64,000 nt of DNA from Heligmosomoides polygyrus polygyrus. Lineage: Eukaryota > Nematoda > Chromadorea > Rhabditida > Heligmosomidae. Every line of letters starts with the position of its first letter. Within the stretch, counting starts at the first letter, position 1. The stretch is from NCBI GenBank assembly GCA_947396885.1, contig OX377201.1:65818983-65882982 (forward strand), in the 5' to 3' direction. Made by a program: the position numbers and the translations under genes. Of the stretch, positions 33,412 to 44,959 are shown one piece after another. The notes below the pieces were generated by a model. That model was given only the letters and a program-made list of their open reading frames with translations, made no database searches and had not been told where the DNA came from.

Positions 33412-33439
33412 AGCACAAGTATAGTAGGCACTGATGTGA

Positions 33440-34325
33440 AGCGTCGTGCGCTCAGAACAGTTGACATGTGCCATTTTCACATCGAACTGGACACTTTTCA
33501 AATCAAATTGGACACTTTCTAAGCTAGTCTAAGACTTTTTAAATCAAAGCGAACTCTTCCAAATCGAAATGAGCTTCTTCTACTTTAAGCTAAAGACCTT
33601 TGGAAATGGTTAGGATAATTTTTTGTTCAAAGAAAATATTGGTACAACTTTCTTTGAAGTTTTAATTAACCTCCCAATAGGCACTCATAGTTTGAAATTT
33701 CATTTTTGTGCGGAAAAACAATGATTTAAAGCTTATCTTGAATGGCAGGAAGGCGGCCATTTTCTAATGCCAAATAGAGATTGCGCCATGCCCTGTCTGA
33801 AACGTCGCGATTTGTATTCGATTAATTGCAAAATTTATGTTCGCACGGAGTTTCACGCCTGCAAACGATGCAACATAAACAAGTATAAATAACTCACATA
33901 ACCTCACATTCATGCAGCATGTGAGCAGTATATTCACTATCAGTTCACTAAACGTTGCATTGAACTTTTTGAGTGCATGGCGCGATCCAATCTTTTGATG
34001 CAGAACATGATTGCTGCCTTGCTGCGCCTTAAAAAGAAATTATTTTTTTTGCTCGCAAAATAAAAAAAAATTAAAATTTTTACGCGTATTGGGTAGGTGA
34101 ACTAAAAATTTCAAGCAAAGGCACACTAATTTTTTCATGAACAAAAAATTATTCTAACCATCTTAGTGCGTCTGTAGTTTATCCTGCCTGAAGGTCATTT
34201 CGATTTGGAAGAGTTCGCTTTGATTTCAGAAGCCTTACGATTAGACTAGCTTGGAAGAGTGTCCAATTTGACGTGAAATGTGTCAAATTGGATTTGAAAA
34301 GTGTCCAATTTGATCATGAAGTGTC
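33440..34325. mobile_element. Palindromic MITE-like repeat, copy II
   Basis: Both ends carry inverted blocks: GGACACTTTTCAAATCAAATTGG and GACTAGCTTgGAAgAGTGTCC-type sequence, then CCAAATCGAAATGA and its complement. The core has GATTGCGCCATGC (33779) and GAGTGCATGGCGCGATCC (about 33973-33990), equivalent to the core of 2681-2878. It directly follows the hAT-type element. No TSD was resolved. Confidence 0.6.
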
Positions 34326-36278
34326 GGGTAATATAATATTTTTGCTATCCTATTTTATTATTCGGCAAGACCTGGAATGGCTTTCAGAAACCTGAAAAAT
34401 ACTATGTGAGCCGGTCTGGTCCGTCGCACTCACAATCCCTGAACTTCCTCTCATTTTCCTCCTGCGTTGAATGCGCTTCTGGAGCGCACACATTGATCCC
34501 GCTCTCGAACGTAACTCGTAGCAGGTGACGGTACGACGAACTGCGTAGGAGGTTGAGTGCGCCATCGATTTCCCGACACACTGCTCGTCACCCAAAAATG
34601 GGAGGTCGCACCGCTGAGAACCACGGGACGGCGGCTTGACCGAAAAGGCCTCCGCAGCCCGGCTGGCTGGACAGCGGGAGTTGGCCGACACGAGCCTGAA
34701 TGGTTCTGGGGTTGCCCGCTGATATCGCTGGTTACTATGGCTGAGTCACTCAATATTTGCGTAGACGAAGGTGGCCTCGTAGCGCGCCCGTTTGCCGGCG
34801 CTCGCCGTCGCTCCGCAGCTCACCTGTCCCTCCTCTTCTCTGGCAACAGCGAATTCCGCACCGCCTGATGTTGTTGAACGACTGCGGTTTCCCGTCCCAG
34901 CAAAGGGCGTATTTCGCAGCCGCTTTGATAGCGGCTTTCTCAGGACAACGCGAAGTGCTGCAGGATAGCTGGGAGCACTGATATTCTCGCCGAAAATTAG
35001 GTTTCTGCTGTTCTAAGTGGGCGCCTCAAACCTCAGGAAAACTGTCCTCCCCCTCCCCATTTACTGCATGAGACTCGTAGTTCGTTTCCCATCCAGGCGG
35101 ACTGCCCAGGTTGGCATTCTTTTTTAAATCGTCTCTCCCCAAATGATGCTTGATTTCCGTCCCTCTATCTAATCGGCTGACGGTGGAGAGCGGGCAATGA
35201 GCCTCCTTCTTGGACATCGAACGTGCAGAGTTGGTGCTGCTTTGCTATCTGATAACCGCTGCACGACCATATATGAGCGCTGGAGGAGCAAACTTTGATC
35301 GTTGTTCCCGTCAACCATCATGCCTGTTTGCACTGCTTGACCGAATTTATGCCTCGGTGTCAAGGACGCCTCCTCCAGTCTTCCAGCTCGATGTGCCGCG
35401 CTGGAAGACTGGAAGAGCGCCCACCGAAGAGGCGAGCGAGAAGCAGGCGCGCACTTGCTGGAAACGACCGCTGTTGTTCGGTTCCCGGCGTGCGCTCGTC
35501 ACCGAATGAATTCCCGACCAATGCCTAAAAGACCCTTCCGCCCAATCTACGGCCACCTCTTGCAGCAGACCTGCCCTATGTTAGGGCCAGGTGAGAGCGT
35601 TGTCAAGCGTGTATGTTCTCTGCGCTTTGCTTCAGATAACGCAATGACGGAGAACGACACACCTAACAAGGGCCTCGACTACCCTTAGCTTAGCTGATCC
35701 CACCGATGTCACGAACTCAATCAACTGACGGTTGTTGACTGCTTGGCGGCCCTCTGCAATGCAGCAATGTACAAGCCCTTCTTCAATCTTAATCACATCA
35801 TTACTCGATCCTTCTAGGTTACAGAGAGCGCATCTTACTGAATAGAAGTGAAGTAGACCGTAGAACTGTCTATTCGCATCCTCTCAAAGTCGTTCATTTG
35901 TTACGCCACAGGTTTAGACTGTAGATGAAGATGTTAGTGTTGTACCGCTTTCCGTCACCGATGTGTAATTCAAGCACCTTCTCATGCAAGATCACCAATG
36001 TATTTGAATCAGCAGGAATTTTCACTATTGCTCCAAGAACGCCCCTCAGTGGAGCCTCCCAGTGCTCCTGTGCAATATCCGATCTATTCTGCAATACCCC
36101 TGCCTCGTCTACCTACCCCTCTCCCATCATCCGCCCACACAAAACGATTACTTCACTGGTGTTCTCAGAGAATTTGCTCAGAAAGTCAAAAACACCAAAA
36201 CGTCCTACTGAATGTGCTGCTGTTGGAAGAAAACTCTAAATCTACCGGTCTGCTCAATTCTCGGTTGCCAAATTAGGG
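34326..36278. other. No gene recognised, GC-richer block at 34430-35560
   Basis: Several overlapping frames of 60-110 codons exist on both strands but none shows a domain, splice-consistent partner or start context. The GC-richer block could be an old repeat. Confidence 0.35.
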
Positions 36279-36573
36279 CGCGTGTAGCGCATTCGGATGA
36301 GGTGTCGACGGTCACTTGCACCCGATATCAGGTTCTTGGTTCGAATTTTCCGCCCAGGCCAACCAAGCCTTCCATCCCTCCGGGGTCGGTGAATTGGTAC
36401 CAGACGTGTCTGGGAAGGATAAGGCGCTGACTTGTTCACCGGCTGGCCACTGCAAGTCATTGTGTGGTCAAATACGCATTCATGTCGCCTCCACGACATC
36501 CCGTAGAAGTAGAATTCGCTGGCGCATCCCAGAAGGGATTGAATAACGCCGTCCTTTATCCTTATCCTATCCT
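36279..36573 (+). mobile_element. tRNA-derived SINE
   Basis: Starts CGTGTAGCGCATTCGGATGAG (A-box like) and has TTGGTTCGAATTTTCC (B-box like), then a body with CAACCAAGCCTTCCATCCCT and a 3' end TTTATCCTTATCCTATCC. Near-identical copies lie at 60840-61123 and, degraded, at 47.2, 48.3, 48.7, 49.2 and 54.4 kb. Flanks AAATTAGGG (36270-36278) and AAATTGGGG (from 36574) look like an aged target duplication. Confidence 0.75.
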
Positions 36574-37270
36574 AAATTGGGGCTTAAGCCATTTTTCGCG
36601 TTCATTTGCCATACATATGCACAAACTGGTTTCTTTTCGAGTTCATTTTTTCTCAGTTCGTGTCATGTTGAATTTGCAGTTCTTATACACATTGCAGGCG
36701 TTGCATGCTGATACATCCCATTGATTTAAGGCTGTTTACTGCTGTTGCTGTTTGTGAAGTTTCGTCGTTCGAAAAGCATCGAATCGCGTTGGCCCTACTT
36801 TTTTTTAAACTTTGAATTTTAAGCTCACACGCACTAAGTATGGGCTGTTTATCCAGTCTGGTGAATCATTCAGCACTCGTCTTTTCCCTGATCAATGCTT
36901 ACGTTCCCTTCATTCTTCGTTTCACTTTTTCAGCTCTCTATGTGTCACCTCTAAAGGTGCCGCACATTTTCTTACTGAAATTCTGATCGTGAGCAACAAA
37001 TAATTCCGGAATTCATGTGTCTCGGAGTCATGAAGGCTTCGGAACACAGCACAGTGATTTGTGAGGGCATAGATCGCAGTTGGTTTTGGAGGAGCGCCAA
37101 TGTCTTCTGGGGTTCCCCTCTATGCCTGCCATACTATCCAGAAATGAATGAATTGTTCCCATCAAGACCATCAGCTTAACTGGATCCATGCTGATATCAA
37201 CGGTCAGCTCATCCCGAAACGGGTGGGTGCTGATCGATCCCACGAGGTGTGGATGTTGCGTTCGATCAAC
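36574..37270. other. No gene recognised
   Basis: AT-rich sequence without supported exons. The segment before 37270 includes CTATCCAGAAATGAATG, which recurs as CTATCCAGAAATGGATG at about 37388, so the flank belongs to a repeat unit. Confidence 0.35.
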
Positions 37271-37271
37271 C

Positions 37272-37348
37272 GGCGCCGGTGGTGTAATGGCGTAGAGCAT
37301 TCCCGCCCGGTCAGAGCGAGGTGCGGGTTCAATTCCCGCCTGGCGCTA
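37272..37348 (+). repeat. tRNA-like sequence, probably a SINE head rather than a tRNA gene
   Basis: GCGCCGG and CTGGCGC can pair as a 7-bp acceptor stem (one G-T), GCGGG TTCAATT CCCGC is a perfect T arm with B box, and TGGTGTAATGG is a good A box. The anticodon arm does not fold with a 7-base loop, so it should not decode. A tRNA-derived SINE promoter or pseudogene is the better reading. Confidence 0.55.
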
Positions 37349-38238
37349 GAAGTTTTGATCGCAACAAGACATCGTTGTGACAGCCTACTATCCAGAAATG
37401 GATGAAACTTGACCAATTCATGGCATTGAGCCTGTCCAGACAACTATTGCTCAAAGCCAGGGCAGCATAGCGCCACGCTTGATGCATGTATTTATCCGTT
37501 GTCCTAAGCCTGTTTGTCATATTGCCTTCGCCCTCGTGAATGCTTCATGCATTATTGAAGGGCGTGCTAAATTTAGCAGAATTCTCCTTGCTCGTGCGCT
37601 GTTGCAGGCTTGCTTCTGTCCTCTGCAAATATGACAAAATCAATAAATTGTCAAAAAGCCACACACAACCCAGCTTCTGATTGTGAGAGCCTTTCGAAAT
37701 ATTCCTCATCAAGAAGCCTGTTTTCTTCCACAACAGGCGCTCTCGGCATATTGGCGTTTGGAGATACGAAAAGGCTTGTCCAACGTGATCCTATAGCCAG
37801 AGACCTGGAAGCATCCCTTCACCTGGTATGTGTCAACTCCTTTCACCACCGCACAGCATACGTGATTTCCAGTGCCATTCATTGGGACCTGTATTTGTCG
37901 ACGTGCTCGTTCTTTTCAAGATTGGTTCTTCCTTTTTCCTTCTATCAACATATTACTCACACCTCGTTCTTTTCACACCCCTCGCTGAAGCAGCTCTTAG
38001 GCTTTCTTCTCTCGAAACAGCACAGCTGTTTCCATCGCCTTTCCTCGCAATAGCGCTACCCTTAGAGGCTCTTATATCTGTCGCTTATTGCATGGATACG
38101 TCTGAAAAGGCCAAGAGCTTGACTTTTATATGTCATTGTAAGACTGTCATGTAATGGGTGCTCGAGCGCGAGGCGCTCGACTTCGTCCTAAGCTTTGTAA
38201 ATACCAGAGCCGTTAGGCGCCGCCGTTTTTCCAACATT
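37349..38238. other. No gene recognised
   Basis: Frames at 37610-38154 are open but lack domain signals and splice support. A short hairpin GCTCGAGCGCGAGGCGCTCGA lies near 38160. Confidence 0.35.
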
Positions 38239-38450
38239 TTATACCGTCAAACGATCACCGTTTACTAACCGCGCGGAGCGGTATACTTCGATGCCTTCAG
38301 CTGCAATACCGGCAGCGTTTCTGGCCTTTGCGCTGCATCCGAGGTGGTCTGCGATTGAGGGAGCTATTGCGCTCCGAATTCTGCCGTAGCCGTGGAACGC
38401 CCGGGCATACTTGATAGAACTGGCTGCCTCATTGTGTGCTAAACGTGTGG
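38239..38450 (-). CDS. Candidate terminal exon, unidentified, Ala/Arg-rich
   Basis: After a TTAATTAG acceptor at 38458-38451 the minus strand is open for 69 codons to TAA at 38241-38239, with peptide pieces TRLAHNEAASSIKYARAFHG, GRIRSAIAPSIADHLGC and NAAGIAAEGIEVYRSAR. Composition and absence of repeats look like protein, and the GC content is higher than around it. No upstream exon could be joined and the family is not recognised. It could be a chance frame. Confidence 0.3.
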
Positions 38451-39384
38451 CTAATTAATTCGAGACAGCGCTGTATTGCCACGCGGGCTATCATGTGTAC
38501 ACTTCAAACTTGGATAGCTAAACCACTACAGCACTAGAAATATTCAATAATATACATATATACGATACATCAGCGATAAATACGCATAAATGGGCAAAAT
38601 ACCTTGATCGAAAACAGAATCGAAAACCCTGCTTATTCCCTGTGTCGATGCCCGTAGAGTTAAGATGGCAAAGATCTGTGTTCGTGATGGAGAGCAAAGA
38701 TGCGCCGAAGAGACAGTGGATGCTGGTTAACCTTTGACAGTCAATCCTTTACTGTGCTTGATCTGATTATGCATAGCGGCGCTCCCGAAAGCCCGTACAT
38801 AAAGCCTACCGAACATCGCCTACCTCAACATTTCATCTGTACGTTTCAAAGAACATTTAGCTTGCAAAGAATATCTGGCTGCAGTTCAGTGTATATGGGT
38901 TTAGAACGCATTGGATAAGCTTCCCTCCATCAATTTATTAGTAAGTTCGATCACGTTTTCATGATTGACCCCGCTGAGTCTGTACGAGCTGTTTAGCTAA
39001 GCTGGCGCATGCCAAGACATAGAGATTGTGCTGCTGAACTCAATTATGTTTCCGATTTGGAATCAAAATGGAATTTTAAGCGAGTTCTTAAATAAAGGAA
39101 AAAAGCGCCCACTCTCTTGAGCGTCCCCTTTATCCAAATGCCATAGCCCGGCCGGTATCGTACAATAATTGATCGAGAAGATGCCTCAATTCGCTTTTTT
39201 TCGTTTTTCAGCGTAATTCTCTTGAACTTCGGAAACGTTGGAATTCATCCATTCCTAACATCAGGCGAAAAGAAAAAGTCTTTTCAGTTTGGGCGTTCTT
39301 GGACATCCAATTTTTGAATTGACGTTTCTTCTTCCAGATACTTCTCAGCAATCGGCGAAAAGCATCGATACGTCAGGCATGTTT
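38451..39384. other. No gene recognised
   Basis: Nothing supported besides short chance frames. Confidence 0.35.
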
Positions 39385-39386
39385 TA

Positions 39387-41868
39387 TTAGGTGGCCCGGA
39401 AAGGCCTATGTTATACTTTGGCGTCTTGCGTACTTCAATAGTGCCATTCGTTAGAACACAGTGTTTGGGACGGAGTGGGAACCTAAACCTTACCCTCCAT
39501 TCACTTTGTCACCTTTCTTCGCTTTTATGTCCTTCTCACCCGTTCTTTTCGCATTTTCTAGGCCTCTTCGTTTTCTTGCAGAGCAAGTCAGACAAAATAA
39601 AACTGTGTAGAAAATAAGTAGTGTTTCCTCGCTTTCTGAAATGATACTGCAAACAAGTAGTGTTTCCTCGCTTTCTGAAATGATACTGCAAACCTCTACG
39701 AAGAGTTTTTTCGAAATACAATTCATGTTAATCAAGAGTTAAAATTTCCTTTGAATTTCGAAAATTCCGCATACATTTAATTTCAATGCAGTTCAACGAA
39801 AAAGGCCTTAACTCCAATAAAGGACTTTAACGAAAATGCTGGCAAAATCGTTAAATTGGTAAATCAATAGTCGTTAAATGCTCAACACCGCCCCGTTCTT
39901 CTATTATTATTTTATTTTGTCTACAATCAAATTGTAGTCAAGTTGATTCTGTTGGACAATGGTGCCAACGGCGTATCGCGGACGGTGACTTCAGGGTATG
40001 CCTGCTAGGTCGTGGGTCAGATCCTAACTCTTCCTCGTTCATCGTTCAAGGCCAGCACTACACAAAATATAGCAGCTTTGGAGCAGTACTTGCGCCTGGA
40101 AACCATGTGGTTTTATGTTCGTCCTCAATCGAGAGAAGAAGGAATATAAAAGGAGAGGATTCTAACCCTCTCATCCGACGTCTCACGCATCTCTTTCCCA
40201 AGACCGTTTTAAAAAAACTGCTTCAGATCACACTTACCCATCCTTCTAAAGGTAAATGTGGTTAGTAAGAGAAAATTCGCCAGATCAACAATGGTCGAGC
40301 AGGCTACCGTTCATACAAAACAAAAATCATCATCAAGAACCGAACCATTTTAAGAAAAGCATACAATGAACGCAAATTCGAGGCAGATGTGATCACCTAG
40401 CGTTTCTATTAGTCTGGCTACCAAATGATGACATTGAAAACGCGCTGCGATGCTAAAAATGCGCTCCGATGCTCTCCTGTTGACGACGTCGCGGACGTCG
40501 CAATAGGATCATCGACAATCGTCACCGGCGTCGCCGACGTCGGTGACGAGCTGTCGGTGACGTGTCGCAGCGTTGGCGACGCGTCGCCGAAGTATAACAT
40601 AGGCCAAAGTTCACAGCGTTTTGAGTGCTTCATTTTGAACTGCCATAACGTTATGAAATCTTATCGGATTTAGTGGAATAAGCTCCGTTCGAATCAGCAC
40701 ACTTTTGCCAACGGGCCACCAGTCGGCTTATTCCATCAGCTAAAAAGCTGGTGGTCGAGATTCGACAAAATCCACGAAAGCTGTTTTGGCTTGGTCTTAA
40801 TTGGAGAAGGTTTTACCAGCGAGAAAGTTCTAAAAGTGGTTGAAAAGGTAGTAGTCGGTTGGTGAGAGGTCTGGAGAATATAACTGGTGAGGGAGAACTT
40901 CAACCCTTAATTCGTACAATTTTCGAATGGAGATTTGTGAAACGTGTAGACGGGGTTATCGTTCAGAAGAATCGCGCCTCCTCTATTGACCAATGCTGGC
41001 TGAAATTGGCGCAATTTTCGTTGCATTTCGTCGATTTCCTTATAGAAGAACTCTGCTGTGACCGTTTAGATTGGTGCCAAAAAGTTGTAATGGATCACAC
41101 CAGCCGCCATCCACCACACAGTGACCATTACCTTTTTTGGTGGTGGTCCGCCTTTGGAAAATGCCTAAGGGGTTCGTCGTCGAACCACTGTCCGGAACGT
41201 TTCCTGTTATCATACAGAACCCAGTTTTCTTCACAAGTGATGACTCGACCCAAGAACGGGCCAGTTTTGCTGCGTGCAAGTAGAGAAGAACAAATCTCGA
41301 AACGTGAAAATTTCTGCCGCTCACTCATCTCGTGGGGCACCTACTTTTCGAGCTTCTTCACCTTCCCAAGGTTTTTCAAAGCATCCGCAACAGCAGTTTT
41401 ACTGACGTCTAGCTCTTCCGCGATCTCGCGAACTGTCTGGGGATGGTCCAGCTCCCACCATTTCCTTCAACTCGTCGTCCAGGATTGCTCTAGGTCGACC
41501 GGTACGGGGGTCATCTTTGAGGCTAAAATCTCCGGTCCGAAATTTACTAAACCACTGGCGCACAGTGCTTTCTCCAACACTATTAATAGTTCCCTGCACT
41601 TGATTAATTTGTCTCAATTAAGCTGTCTCAGCTGCAGATTGTCCCAGTTTGAAGTTGAAATAAAATATTTGGAATTGCTCCTCCGACATACTTCAATTAG
41701 CGCTTCAAGAACAGAAATGTGAAACAGCGTTGAAACATAAATTATTTAGTCAGATAAAGCGAAAAATTCTGTACAGAAAGCACCGTTAATGCGCAAGTTG
41801 AATTTTTACTTAAAAATAATCGAATGTAAAAAAGTAACAAAACGCTGAGAACTTTCTGGACAACCTAA
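39387..41868 (-). mobile_element. Mariner transposon, left terminal repeat split by a MITE
   Basis: TA duplications (39385-39386, 41869-41870) flank TTAGGTGGCCCGGAAAGTTC (left, once the inserted MITE is ignored) and the complement of TTAGGTTGTCCAGAAAGTTC (right). Without the MITE the element is about 1.28 kb, normal for mariner. The transposase is on the minus strand: GESTVRQWFSKFRTGDFSL and DDPRTGRPRAILDDELKEM (41.6-41.5 kb), WVPHEM and SERQKF at about 41.33, then ENWVLYDNRKRSGQWFDDEP (41.22-41.16), and the C-terminus near 40.75-40.67 (GISRLVARWQKC). Frameshifts at about 41.44 and in the catalytic region make it a pseudogene. A long plus-strand frame across it is antisense. Confidence 0.85.
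39403..40605. mobile_element. 1.2 kb MITE with GGCCTATGTT ends, copy A
   Basis: Ends GGCCTATGTTATACTTTGGCG and its complement CGCCGAAGTATAACATAGGCC; a 3-base duplication AAA (39400-39402, 40606-40608). A GACGTCG/CGACGTCG-rich zone lies inside the right end. Copy B is at 61409-62741 with TTA duplications. The 3-base duplication points to the PIF/Harbinger group, but no transposase is present, so the class is an inference. An internal direct repeat of about 42 bases (TAGTGTTTCCTCGCTTTCTG) occurs at 39619 and 39658. Confidence 0.8.
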
Positions 41869-41870
41869 TA

Positions 41871-43037
41871 GATACGCAAAACAAAATAAAGCTTCATCGC
41901 CCAATTCAGGACTAGGAATTTCCAGAAAAATTAGGGAAGAAAATAGTTATTTCTGAAAATGAAAATGAAAATTATGGACTTCTATGGCGTTGTTTTCCGG
42001 AAGGATGTCAGGACGTAGAGTGTTCCTTAAGCTTAGGCCTTTGAGCTTCTCGTTTTTCCGCAGAGCACGAAAATGGTCCTTAGCTATAGCTTTATATGCG
42101 CATCCTTTACGACAATGCTATTGAAGGTTTCGCGGTAAGCCTCTTGTTAAAATAGCATTGAACCCTTCAATAGCACTGTCTCTTTTTTAAAAGACCCTTT
42201 ATTCTGGACAAATCTTGAAATCTCAATCTATTCAAACGTTCCTATTGATTCGTCTCGCCTCCACGCCTCCTCCTCTCTCAGCCATCGCCTGGGGTACGTA
42301 CTAGTTCAATGAGGTCCTTGAAATACAGGGCCCGCCCCGGTATGGCTCGGCCAGTTGCGCGCTGGGAGGGTCGTAGTTCTAGCGTTTCCGGCGACAGTTC
42401 AGAGAGTTCAGCAATTCAGTGAATCCAGGAATTAACTTTTTGTGTCAAATTATATATTGTCTGCCTTTTTAATGACTACCTCTTATTTTTTCTCTTCCTC
42501 AGTGACTTTACTTGACTTTACTTTCGTCCAACATAAGTGGCCCCTCCTATCTGAGAAAGCTCCTTGCCATCCGTTTTTGTTCGCTTTCTTAGTGGTTATT
42601 AAATACTTTATGTATGGGTTACATAGCCAATCTTATGCGTGTTCTGTTTTTTTACCTGGTTACAGAGTATGGTTATTAGCAATAAACGAATACGAACGAA
42701 TACGAATACAACATCCTTCCAGGCATAACCTCGCTTTCAAATTCTGTATCTCCGAACCCAAGCGCAGCGAAGCATTGATCTGCTAAAATACAACTTCACA
42801 ACCTTCATCCATAACCAACGTAACCACATTTCTCCCCAACTCGAAAAACACCAACAGTCGAAAACCGGATTTCTTTTTGATATGGAAAACGGCTGAAAAC
42901 GAAGCCTTTTAAAAACCCCTTAAACGTTCTGTGTGTAGCTCGGCGTCCCTCTTTGTTATGCCCCACTTAAACTACTTCCACAGTTTATCGTGGAGACAAC
43001 TTGAACCATGCTCGGCCTATACAATCAAATCGGTGGT
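41871..43037. other. No gene recognised
   Basis: AT-rich DNA with a plus-strand frame at 42442-42786 that has two hydrophobic stretches but no splice context. Nothing firmer. Confidence 0.35.
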
Positions 43038-43330
43038 TTAGGCGTTCAAAATACATGGGGTATAAACTCCCCACACCAGAGTGACGAAGGGCTTTTTATC
43101 CTTCACAAGACCATCTAAATGCTTGAAAAATTGATAATCGCTAGGGGACAGATCTGGTGAATATGCTGCATATGGTAGTTTCGTAATCCAATTCATCCAG
43201 TTTCTGGACAACAATTTTTGAAACGTGCGGACGCGCGTTGTTACGCAGAAAAAAGAGTCCATTCATAGCCACGAAAATTCGACCAGAAATTGAGGTAGCT
43301 AAATCAGTCATTTTATATGCAACGGCCTAA
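43038..43330 (-). pseudogene. Mariner transposase C-terminal fragment
   Basis: The minus strand reads YAAYSPDLSPSDYQFFKHLD, the hallmark mariner C-terminal motif with its third catalytic Asp, preceded by a frameshifted block corresponding to NARPHVS and QKLDEL. Only this part of the gene remains. Confidence 0.8.
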
Positions 43331-43869
43331 TATTTATCAGGGAGGAGGGAAGAGCTCGAAACATTTGTCCGAACGACAGGAATGGTTATTATGGGAAGAA
43401 TCTTCAGCCATTCACCTATTATAATAGCATGGCATACTTCGTTTTTGCAGGTATTCGATTCCGCTAGTCTGATATACTTCAGCATTTTTAAATCTTCATT
43501 CGTTGCTTGGTAAGTAACGGTTTCCACACGCTCTCATGCGTTTACTTCACTACACGTTGCCGAAAACGAGTTCACAGTCGAGTCGTACATCAGTTACCCT
43601 CCACTCAGCATTTTCCAACAAAGTTTTGACAATGGCTTTAGCAGAGCTGTGCAGACGCCTTCAAACTGGTCGTATGTAGAGCGGGGCAGAAGTAGTTGCG
43701 ACCAGCGTGTGGAGGTGCCAGTTCACAGGTCGAGAGCGAGCGTCATCGTTGTTCGACATCAGCGCAACGAAATCAGAGGAGATAGGTGTTCTTCGCCATG
43801 TCATAGTGTGCGACCATCCGTGGACAGCGTACAGCTCTTGCTTTCAACGACGCGGGAAATGGTGTTCAC
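43331..43869. other. No gene recognised
   Basis: No supported exon or RNA. It holds the left flank of the small hAT-type MITE. Confidence 0.35.
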
Positions 43870-44135
43870 TACAGTTGTGCTTATTCAACTTATCGAATAA
43901 TTAATCGAATGAATTATTTTCTGGTTTTCGAATACTCTGAACTTCCATCGATTATTCGAAGACCAGGAGTTTCGAATTCAAATAATATGAATAACAATAT
44001 AATAATAAAATAAATCGAAATCCTTTCGAAATCGATTATTCGAAGATCAGGATTTCGAATTCAAATCATATGAATAATAATATAATAATAAATTGTTCGA
44101 ATAACTGTTCGAATAGTCGAATAAGCACAACTATA
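43870..44135. mobile_element. hAT-type MITE, 266 bp
   Basis: An exact 8-base duplication GTGTTCAC (43862-43869, 44136-44143) and ends TACAGTTGTGCTTATTC and, from the right, TATAGTTGTGCTTATTCGAC. The interior is rich in ATTCGAA and has two copies of a GATTATTCGAAGA(C/T)CAGGA block at about 43949 and 44034. It is the small relative of the element at 29563-33423. Confidence 0.85.
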
Positions 44136-44143
44136 GTGTTCAC

Positions 44144-44721
44144 GATTTTCAAAGAGCAGCGTCGAGAAACATGTTTGGCTACTCTTGATCCGGAAATGTA
44201 CATCAAGTGGTGGTTTTCTATAGCTGAATAGGCAATTTAGCTGCCAGAGCAGGCATTTTATTCCCGACAGGTTCCTGGGGATGGCGTGGTGAAGCCGTCG
44301 GCTGATTCCCGTGTTTTGGAGGCTGACTTGGCTCACGATTAGAAGCATAAAACCTGATTTGCAACTGCACCGGCGTTGAAGTGTCGCATTGTAAGCACCT
44401 GGAACAGAAGTGGAGCGGTAATCTCTGGAGATTCTACTCGCTTAGTTCACTTCACTTGTGTTTGCTTCAACCTTCTCTTGAAACTAGAGCACGTTGTGGG
44501 ATATCCAGACACAATCATCCTTCTACTAGACATTCTCGTCTGGCTTCAGAGCCTGCCATCAACGACGAAGCCGTGTTTGGCTTTCCTGATTCCTCTACTA
44601 TCTTTACATTGTAATTGTTTTCTTAGTTATCCTCTCGTTTTGCGTCGCAGCTGAATTTCACAAAAAGTTATTTTTTCATGCGTTACATGTTATTATAGTT
44701 AGTTCTCAAGTTGTTTTCAGG
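44144..44721. other. No gene recognised
   Basis: Ends in TTGTTTTCAG at about 44713-44722, a good acceptor for the following candidate first exon. Confidence 0.35.
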
Positions 44722-44775
44722 TCAGACTACATGAAATAAGGAAGTTTCGCAAACTAACAAAGTGAATTTAAGAAG

Positions 44776-44959
44776 ATGTCGGATGCGAATGCATCCGCAA
44801 TCCCTTTGCTGGACTTCAAAGTTCGTGATGAGGACCACTCTACAGGTAGAGCTTCACTCCTATTGGCGTCACAATATTTCGCTTTTATTACGTCGTAGGG
44901 AACGTTCTGGGAGTTTTTGAATTCCAACTTCAAATGCTGTCAACTTCGTTCATTGCCAA
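44776..44959 (+). CDS. Candidate 5' exons of an unidentified gene
   Basis: After the acceptor TTGTTTTCAG and a 53-base leader, ATG at 44776 opens MSDANASAIPLLDFKVRDED, ending in ACAG with donor GTAGAG. The next exon (acceptor TACGTCGTAG, about 44899) joins in phase to give a hydrophobic helix GNVLGVFEFQLQMLSTSF, then runs into TAA just before a GTTAGA donor at about 44968. Two phase-matched exons plus a likely (trans-)splice acceptor support a real gene. The gene stops making sense about 180 bases before the left edge of the large inverted duplication. A multi-pass membrane protein is possible. Family not identified. Confidence 0.45.

Larger units (their letters stand above)
29563..33423. mobile_element. 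hAT-type non-autonomous element with nested insertions
   Basis: An exact 8-base duplication GTAGGCAC flanks it (29555-29562 and 33424-33431). The ends read TATAAAGGCTCGAATAATCG and, from the right, TATACTTGTGCTTTTTG. An 8-base duplication and subterminal repeats rich in ATTCGAATA are hAT traits, and a 266 bp relative at 43870-44135 has TATAGTTGTGCTTATTCG ends and its own 8-base duplication. No hAT transposase remains. Inside are minisatellites at both ends, a Tc1-type element and a LINE fragment. Confidence 0.75.

Noticed and set aside
37272..37348. Functional tRNA gene
   Set aside because: Acceptor and T arms fold, but no valid anticodon stem and loop exists, and the flanks are repetitive.
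40859..41722. A 287-codon plus-strand frame, the second longest in the window
   Set aside because: It is antisense to the mariner transposase on the minus strand, whose motifs are clear. The peptide has no domain character.
42442..42786. 114-codon plus-strand frame with hydrophobic stretches
   Set aside because: No splice sites, start context or domain. AT-rich DNA easily yields such frames.
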